NCBI RefSeq assembly: GCF_004365875.1
Contig: NZ_SODF01000001.1
Location: forward strand, 2,728,001-2,792,000
Length of the DNA: 64,000 nucleotides
Direction of reading: 5' to 3'
Source of the DNA: Kribbella kalugense
GTDB lineage: Bacteria > Actinomycetota > Actinomycetes > Propionibacteriales > Kribbellaceae
Shown here: positions 58,734 through 64,000 of the stretch, piece after piece
How the letters are laid out: every line of letters begins with the position of its first letter
Position numbering within the stretch: position 1 is the first letter of the stretch
Notes under the pieces: generated by a model
Database searches by the model: none
The model's input: only the letters and a program-made list of their open reading frames with translations
What the model was told of the DNA's origin: nothing
Position numbers and translations under genes: made by a program

Positions 58734-60692
58734 TTACAGCTTGCGGCGTGTCCTGAGGTAGTCGCCGACGACCGCGGCCCCAAGCCCGTCCGCATCGGGC
58801 GCAAGGACCCGCCCACCGCTCCGACGAGCCAGCAGATCAACAAACGCGTTCAACCGCGGATCGTCGCCCAAGCGGAACACAGTCAGCGAAGCACCCAGTT
58901 TCGCCAACCGGTCCACCTCGAAGATCGTCTTCCGCAACGTGGCCGGCTCCGGCGGATACGAGAACTCCGCCGTCCCGTCCTGCTCCAGGTGAGCGGTCGG
59001 CTCGCCGTCAGTCACCATCAGTACGACGGGCTGCGCGTCCGGGTGCCGACGGAGATGACGACCGGCCAGCAGCAGGGCGTGATGCGCGTTGGTCCCCTGC
59101 TCCCAGGTGCCTTCCATCCCGATCAACTGCGGCAGCTCGACAACCCCGGCGTACCGCCCGAAGGTGATCAGCTGGAGTGCGTCGTTGCGATAGCGCGTCG
59201 AGATGAGCTGGTGCAGCGCGAGCGCCGTCCGCTTCATCGGCAGCCAACGGCCCTCCTGGACCATCGACCACGACGTGTCGACCAGCAACGCGACCGCGGC
59301 ACGAGCACGATGCTCGGTCTCCGCGATCTCCACGTCGGCCACATCGAGCTTGACGCCACCACCACCGACATGAGCAGTCCGCAGTACGGCGTTGCGCACC
59401 GTCCTCGGCACGTCCCACGGCTGGGTGTCGCCAAACTCCCACTGCCGCGTCGATCCACTCAACTCACCGGCCGCACCGGCGTTGGACGCATCCCGCTCGC
59501 CGGCGCCCCGCGCAGTCCGCAGTACGTCGGCCAACGCGGTCTGACCGAGTTGCCGCAAGGCCTTCGGTGACAACCGCAGCGAGCCGTCCGGAGCCCGCTC
59601 GATCAGACCCTGATTCCGCAGTTCTCGTTCCAGCTCGCTCAGCCGGCGGGCGTCGACCGTTGCCTCGTCACCCAACTGCCGGGTCAGCGCATCGAGGTCG
59701 ATGTCCTCGAGCCGCGCACCCGGATACGACTGCGCCAGCTGCTCGGCCAGCGCATCCAGCTCCGCCAGATCGGACATCGCCTGGGCGCCCTCGGCGAGAC
59801 CGAGCGGATCTTCACCGCTCATCCGCTCCGAACCGTCCCAGTCCTCGCCCGGCCGCAGCGACTGCAGCTGAGCATCCAGCTGCGCCAACTGCTGCGCGAG
59901 TTGCGGGCTGCCGAACGCCTGCTGCGACAACTCCATCAGCTCGGCCCGCTGCTCCGGCGTCATCGAGTTCATCATCCGTTGCGCCGCGGCCGCCCGTTGC
60001 GCGAGTACGTCGATCAGTTCCTCGACGTTCTGCGGATTCTCCGGGAAGAACTCGCCGTGCTTGGCCATGAACTCTTCGAACAGCTCCGGCACTTCCGGCC
60101 GGCCCTGAGCGTGCGCCGCCAGCAACGCGTTGAGGTCGGTCAGCATCTCGTTGATCGCCTCGACGTCCTCGGGCGTGGTCTGCTCGAGCGCCTCCTTCAT
60201 GCCCTCGAAGCGCGACCCGAGCAGCTCCCGCCCAAGCAGTTCGCGGATCTCCTCGTACTTCGCTCGCGCCTCCGACGACTGCCAGTCGTAGTTGGCCAGC
60301 TCCCGTACGGCGGCCGCCGTACCCGACGGAAGCGCGTCGAGCTGGGCCTCCCGGAACCGGGCGTCGTCGGACGGGTTCGGGAACAGGTCGTGCCGCTCCG
60401 CCTCCAGGGCGTCGTTCAGCAACCGCTGGACGTCGCGCAGCGTGCCGTCGAGGTTGTGCTGCCGCTGGATGTCGCGGCGGCGCTCCCACAACCGGCGGGA
60501 CAGGTCGTCCAGTCCCTGGGTGTTCCGGGTGCCGCGCCGGAGGAGTTCCTCCAGCGCGGACCGCGGTGACGACCCGCCCATCACGTCCCGGCCGATCTCG
60601 TCCAGCGCGTCCCGCAGGTCCGCGGGCGCCTTGAGTGGATCCGGCCCGTCATGCCACGGACCGTAGGACCAGCCTTCCGGAATAGACGACAT
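58734..60692 (-). CDS. VWA-domain protein, partner of a MoxR-type ATPase
   Basis: The 652-residue protein has a large helical N-terminal part (residues 15-400, repeated LAQQLAQLDAQLQ-type helices) and a C-terminal von Willebrand A domain with a complete MIDAS (DTSWSM near residue 471, later TDGEPT). Together with the ATPase gene 2 nt upstream on the same strand it forms a MoxR-VWA pair, which act as ATP-driven chaperone or insertase machines for metal-enzyme or complex assembly. The client is unknown. Confidence 0.85.
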   Translation of the reverse strand: MSSIPEGWSYGPWHDGPDPLKAPADLRDALDEIGRDVMGGSSPRSALEELLRRGTRNTQGLDDLSRRLWERRRDIQRQHNLDGTLRDVQRLLNDALEAERHDLFPNPSDDARFREAQLDALPSGTAAAVRELANYDWQSSEARAKYEEIRELLGRELLGSRFEGMKEALEQTTPEDVEAINEMLTDLNALLAAHAQGRPEVPELFEEFMAKHGEFFPENPQNVEELIDVLAQRAAAAQRMMNSMTPEQRAELMELSQQAFGSPQLAQQLAQLDAQLQSLRPGEDWDGSERMSGEDPLGLAEGAQAMSDLAELDALAEQLAQSYPGARLEDIDLDALTRQLGDEATVDARRLSELERELRNQGLIERAPDGSLRLSPKALRQLGQTALADVLRTARGAGERDASNAGAAGELSGSTRQWEFGDTQPWDVPRTVRNAVLRTAHVGGGGVKLDVADVEIAETEHRARAAVALLVDTSWSMVQEGRWLPMKRTALALHQLISTRYRNDALQLITFGRYAGVVELPQLIGMEGTWEQGTNAHHALLLAGRHLRRHPDAQPVVLMVTDGEPTAHLEQDGTAEFSYPPEPATLRKTIFEVDRLAKLGASLTVFRLGDDPRLNAFVDLLARRSGGRVLAPDADGLGAAVVGDYLRTRRKL

Positions 60693-60694
60693 GG

Positions 60695-62092
60695 TCAGGC
60701 TCCGTAGACCGTGGTGTCGTCGTCGGCGTCCTTGGCCACTCGTTTCGACAGGTAGAGCATCTCCAGAGCGAGCTCGATCGCGGCGGCGATCCGGCCGGAC
60801 GAGTCGTCCGGCTCGACACCGGCCCGGGCCGCGACATCGTGCAGGACAGGCAGCTCAGGAAGCGCAGCCAGCACGTCCCGACCCGGCACCCGCTCGCCTG
60901 TGGTCACAAGGTTGCCATTGGCAACAGCGTTGGCCAGCGGGGTCAGGTCGAGACCGGCGAACCGCTCCCGCGCGGTGTCGGCCACCGAACGCCGCAGCAG
61001 GTACTCGAGCAGCTCGATCTCGCGCCCTTCCTCACCAGGCTCGAACTCGAGCTTGCCCCGCAGTACGGCGGGAACAGCTTCGAGGTCGATCGGTCGAGCA
61101 ACGGCCGGCTCCTCACCGGTGATCGCGCTCCGGCGCAATGCGGCGGCGGCGATCGTCTCGGCCGCAGCGACCGCGAACCGGGCGGACACACCCGACCGCT
61201 GGTCGATCGCGGTCGACTCCCGCAGGTGCCTGACGAATCGCGCCAGCACCTCCAGCAGCGGCTCGCCCACCTCGGCGGTGAACTCGGCCTCCTGCCGGAT
61301 CACGTCCACCTCGGCGTCGATGTCGAGCGGGTAGTGGGTCCGGACCTCGGCGCCGAACCGGTCCTTCAGCGGCGTGATGATCCGGCCGCGGTTGGTGTAG
61401 TCCTCGGGGTTGGCCGTTGCCACCAGCAACACGTCGAGCGGCAGCCGGAGCGTGTACCCGCGGACCTGGATGTCGCGCTCTTCCATCACGTTCAGCAACG
61501 CGACCTGGATCCGTTCGGCCAGGTCGGGCAGCTCGTTGATCGCGACGATGCCGCGGTGCGACCGCGGAACCAGGCCGAAGTGGATGGTCTCGGGGTCGCC
61601 GAGACTGCGGCCCTCGGCAACCTTCACCGGGTCCACGTCACCGATCAGGTCACCGACCGAGGTGTCCGGCGTCGCCAGCTTCTCGGCGTACCGGAGGCTG
61701 CGGTGCAGCCAGGCGACCGGAAGGTCGTCGCCGAGCTCGGCGGCGCGCCGGATCGAGGCCGGCGTGATCGGGTCGAGCGGGTGCTCGGGCAACTCGGCGC
61801 CCTCGATCACTGGGGTCCACTCGTCGAGCAGCCCGACCAGCGTGCGCAGCAGGCGGGTCTTGCCCTGACCACGCTCACCGAGCAGTACGACGTCGTGCCC
61901 GGCGAGCAGCGCGCGCTCGAGCTGCGGAATCACCGTACGGGTGAATCCGACGATGCCGGGCCACGGATCACGTCCGGCCCGGAGTTGTTTCAGCAGGTTG
62001 TCACGGATTTCGGCCTTGATCGACCGGGGGAGGTATCCGGCGGCCCGGAGGTCACCAGCCTTACGGGGAAGTTCAGCAGGTGCACTAGTCAC
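60695..62092 (-). CDS. MoxR/magnesium-chelatase-like AAA ATPase
   Basis: The 465-residue AAA+ protein has Walker A GERGQGKT (residues 72-79), Walker B INELPD (Asn186-Glu187) and sensor-like LLVATANPEDYTNRGRI. The Asn in place of the usual Asp before Glu187 is typical of the magnesium-chelatase-like group. It is encoded 2 nt before the VWA gene, a conserved pairing. The GTG start is at 62092. Confidence 0.88.
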   Translation of the reverse strand: MTSAPAELPRKAGDLRAAGYLPRSIKAEIRDNLLKQLRAGRDPWPGIVGFTRTVIPQLERALLAGHDVVLLGERGQGKTRLLRTLVGLLDEWTPVIEGAELPEHPLDPITPASIRRAAELGDDLPVAWLHRSLRYAEKLATPDTSVGDLIGDVDPVKVAEGRSLGDPETIHFGLVPRSHRGIVAINELPDLAERIQVALLNVMEERDIQVRGYTLRLPLDVLLVATANPEDYTNRGRIITPLKDRFGAEVRTHYPLDIDAEVDVIRQEAEFTAEVGEPLLEVLARFVRHLRESTAIDQRSGVSARFAVAAAETIAAAALRRSAITGEEPAVARPIDLEAVPAVLRGKLEFEPGEEGREIELLEYLLRRSVADTARERFAGLDLTPLANAVANGNLVTTGERVPGRDVLAALPELPVLHDVAARAGVEPDDSSGRIAAAIELALEMLYLSKRVAKDADDDTTVYGA

Positions 62093-62136
62093 CCTGAAGA
62101 CGTTAGCTCGGTCACGCCAGCAACGCCCGCGGTATT

Positions 62137-63414
62137 TCAGACCCTGGGCGTGACCCGGCCCGAAGCGAACAGGTGGGTCGGGGTGAAGGCCAGCGGGGTC
62201 CAGGGGTGATCTGGGGAGTACCGGGCAACGAAATGGTCCCCGTCGAGCGGCTCGGTCGGCAACAGCTCGTACTCGTGCACTTCCTCTTCCGCGAACGCCA
62301 ACCGGTCCCCCGTGGCCTGCTCGATCAACACCAGTCCGTCATCACGCCGGACCACGTCGAAACGCACGCTGGCACGCTCGTACCGTCCGATATTGCGGTC
62401 GTCGACCGGGCCGTCGGCAGGCTGCGGATCGGCCGGGTGACCAACGCCGACGTACTGCTGGAACACTTCCGTCGCCAGCGGCTCGAACAGCCTGGTCCCG
62501 TTGCCGGAATTCGTCAGCAGGCACATGATCAGGCCGGCCTCCGGATCGATCCGCAGGAACGCCGTTTGCGAGATCGTCGAGCCGTCGTGACCGAAGATCC
62601 GGCGGCCGTCCCAGTCGTAGATCCGCCAGGTCAGGCCGAGGTCGACGAAGCCGCCGATCCCCGCGGCGAACGGCACCTGCGGCTCCTGCATCGCGGCGTA
62701 CCGCTCGTCGGTCAGGTGCAGCTTGGCGAACTCGAGCAGGTCGGCAGCACTCGCCGTGATCAGACCCGCCGGACCGATACTGCGAGGCAGCTGCCAGGTC
62801 CCGACCGGGGTGCTGCCCTCAGCCGTGTGCCCGCGGGCGGCGCGATACAGGATCGCCTCCTCCGGCAGCGTGACCGTGTGGGTCAGGCCGAGTGGTCCGA
62901 CCAGCCGGGCGCGCAGCGACTCGTCCCAGGTCCGTCCGTCCAGGACCTCGATGATCCGGCCGAGGACGACGAATCCAGCGTTGCAATAGGAGTACGCGGT
63001 ACCTGGTTCGAAGAGCTGGTCGACGTCGGCGAGCAGCGCGACGTACCGCTCCAGGCAGTCGTCGCCGCGGCCGGTGTCGGTGAACAGATCACCGTCGATG
63101 CCGCTGGTGTGGGTGAGCAGGTGACGGACCGTGATCCGTGGGTCAATGGGGGCCTCGGGCAACAGTTTGACCGCCGGGTCGTCCAGCCGCAGCCGGTCCT
63201 CGGCCGCGAGCTGGACGATCACCGACGCGGTCCACGGCTTGCTGACCGAACCGATCTGGAGGACCGAGTCCTCGGTGGTCTCGACCCCGGTCGCGCTGTT
63301 CAGTACGCCGTACGGCGTGATTGTCGTCTCGCCGGCGGACCAGATGCCGAGCACCGCGCCCGGAACCTCAGCCGCCACCGCCAACTCGTTCAACCGCGCA
63401 GACCAGTCAGGCAT
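62137..63414 (-). CDS. Serine hydrolase (class C beta-lactamase/esterase family)
   Basis: The 425-residue cytoplasmic or leaderless protein has the three serine beta-lactamase/esterase motifs: SxxK at Ser56-Val-Ser-Lys59, YxN at Tyr143-Cys-Asn145 (AYSYCNAG), and HxG in FGHDGST. There is no signal peptide, which argues against a penicillin-hydrolysing enzyme and for an esterase or peptidase. A C-terminal DUF3471-like domain (RRDDGLVLIEQATGDRLAF) follows. It lies 44 nt upstream of the MoxR gene. Confidence 0.85.
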   Translation of the reverse strand: MPDWSARLNELAVAAEVPGAVLGIWSAGETTITPYGVLNSATGVETTEDSVLQIGSVSKPWTASVIVQLAAEDRLRLDDPAVKLLPEAPIDPRITVRHLLTHTSGIDGDLFTDTGRGDDCLERYVALLADVDQLFEPGTAYSYCNAGFVVLGRIIEVLDGRTWDESLRARLVGPLGLTHTVTLPEEAILYRAARGHTAEGSTPVGTWQLPRSIGPAGLITASAADLLEFAKLHLTDERYAAMQEPQVPFAAGIGGFVDLGLTWRIYDWDGRRIFGHDGSTISQTAFLRIDPEAGLIMCLLTNSGNGTRLFEPLATEVFQQYVGVGHPADPQPADGPVDDRNIGRYERASVRFDVVRRDDGLVLIEQATGDRLAFAEEEVHEYELLPTEPLDGDHFVARYSPDHPWTPLAFTPTHLFASGRVTPRV

Positions 63415-63424
63415 GCGGCCCAAC

Positions 63425-64000
63425 TTACTTGGTGAACCCTTCCAGTGCCGCGCGAATATCGGTCCACGCAGCCGACTCCTCGAGGCCCTGTTCGAGCAGG
63501 ATCTTCGTCGCGATGCCAGCCTGGTCGCGGTAGAACGCGAGCAGGAGATGCTCGGTGCCGACGTAGTTGTGGCCGAGTGTCACCGCCTCGCCGACGGCGC
63601 CTTGCAGGACGTGCGCCGCACGCCGGGTGTACGGCGGGTTGTCGCCGTCGAGGGTCTTCGGCTTGTCCGACGGCTCGGCGGCCGGACTCTGCACGTCGAC
63701 GGCCTGGAGGACGGATTCGTTGGTGATGCCGTGCTTGACCAGGACCTTGGCCGCGATCCCCTCCGGCTGGTTGTACATCCCGAGCAACAGGTGTTCGGTG
63801 CCGACGAAGTCGTGGTTCCGCTCGCGGGCGATGTCGGCCGCGGCCTGTACTACGGCGCGCGCCCGCTGGGTGTACCGCTCGAACGCCGGCCTGCTGGTCC
63901 ACGAGTCGGCGAAGCGCTTGTGGGCGGCCTGTTTGGTGACGCCGAGGACGGCGCTGATCTCGACCCAGGACTTGCCGGCGCCGCGGGCGCGGTCGACGAA
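63425..64000 (-). CDS. Helix-turn-helix plus double Clp N-domain protein (5' end missing)
   Basis: The frame is open to the window edge, so the N-terminus is cut. The visible 191 residues give a helix-turn-helix (GKSWVEISAVLGVTKQAAHK) followed by two Clp_N repeats. The first is FERYTQRARAVVQAAADIA...FVGTEHLLLGMYNQPEGI, and the second ...YTRRAAHVLQGAVGEA...YVGTEHLLLAFYRDQAGI. There is no AAA ATPase, so this is one of the stand-alone actinobacterial ClpN-HTH proteins that may serve as adaptors or stress regulators. It is followed by the beta-lactamase-like gene. Confidence 0.85.
   Translation of the reverse strand, partial: FVDRARGAGKSWVEISAVLGVTKQAAHKRFADSWTSRPAFERYTQRARAVVQAAADIARERNHDFVGTEHLLLGMYNQPEGIAAKVLVKHGITNESVLQAVDVQSPAAEPSDKPKTLDGDNPPYTRRAAHVLQGAVGEAVTLGHNYVGTEHLLLAFYRDQAGIATKILLEQGLEESAAWTDIRAALEGFTK

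Noticed and set aside
62137..63414. Beta-lactamase
   Set aside because: The SxxK/YxN/HxG motifs are shared with esterases and peptidases, and there is no signal peptide.
1..64000. CRISPR arrays, insertion sequences, prophage
   Set aside because: No regularly spaced repeats, transposase or phage structural genes were found on either strand.

Overview
The window is 64 kb of very GC-rich DNA, densely packed with genes on both strands and strongly biased to G/C at third codon positions. It also has GTG starts, a group 2 sigma factor, SmpB, DnaG, dGTPase, pyruvate phosphate dikinase and many small divergent regulator/target pairs. This points to the chromosome of a soil actinobacterium. Kribbella or another Nocardioidales/Propionibacteriales genus is my best guess, but I cannot confirm it without a search. 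I see no insertion sequence, prophage, CRISPR array, rRNA or secondary-metabolite cluster.

Layout. 1-6.5 kb: tail of a carbohydrate-binding protein, a double-DUF427 protein, an SDR with a degenerate active site, an HxlR regulator divergent from a quinone-oxidoreductase/NTF2 fusion, a SulP transporter fused to beta-carbonic anhydrase, and a PAP2 phosphatase overlapping it tail to tail. 6.6-18.9 kb: an MFS transporter behind nested inverted repeats, a three-gene operon (aconitase X large and small subunits plus a lipoprotein metallopeptidase), an S41-type protease, an M50 protease, DUF5995, an aldo/keto reductase, a DinB protein, a lipoprotein, exonuclease III and a uracil-DNA glycosylase-like protein. 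19-24.5 kb: an amidohydrolase, a sigma factor, tRNA-Asn and tRNA-Met(CAT), secreted proteins and small ORFs. 24.5-36 kb: a secreted subtilase, an ECF sigma/anti-sigma-like pair, smpB, tandem PAP2 genes, a MarR/OsmC peroxide-stress pair, a broken DinB gene, a phosphotransferase and a TetR/FAD-monooxygenase pair. 36-44 kb: dnaG, a TolB-like protein, a ferredoxin reductase-type flavoprotein, a secreted sialidase and dgt, with a 470-bp intergenic region made of three long hairpins. 44-52 kb: ArsR with MFS, TetR with a hydrolase, an HTH-MurA fusion with a perfect palindrome at its start, a protein with four antitoxin-like repeats, YciI and a methyltransferase. 52-64 kb: ppdK, a BtuF-like cobalamin-binding protein, a cobalamin riboswitch and metE, a MoxR/VWA pair, a class C beta-lactamase-like hydrolase and an HTH-ClpN protein cut by the window end.

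How genes work together. The clearest regulatory units are regulator/target pairs with a visible palindrome between or in front of them: HxlR/quinone oxidoreductase, MarR/OsmC, TetR/FAD monooxygenase, ArsR-MFS, TetR/hydrolase and the self-contained HTH-MurA. B12 physiology links the BtuF-like protein, the cobalamin riboswitch and B12-independent methionine synthase. The most interesting and least explained items are the HTH-MurA fusion with an 18-bp perfect palindrome, the three-hairpin region after the sialidase with two 106-bp repeats, and the orphan four-repeat Phd/YefM-like protein.
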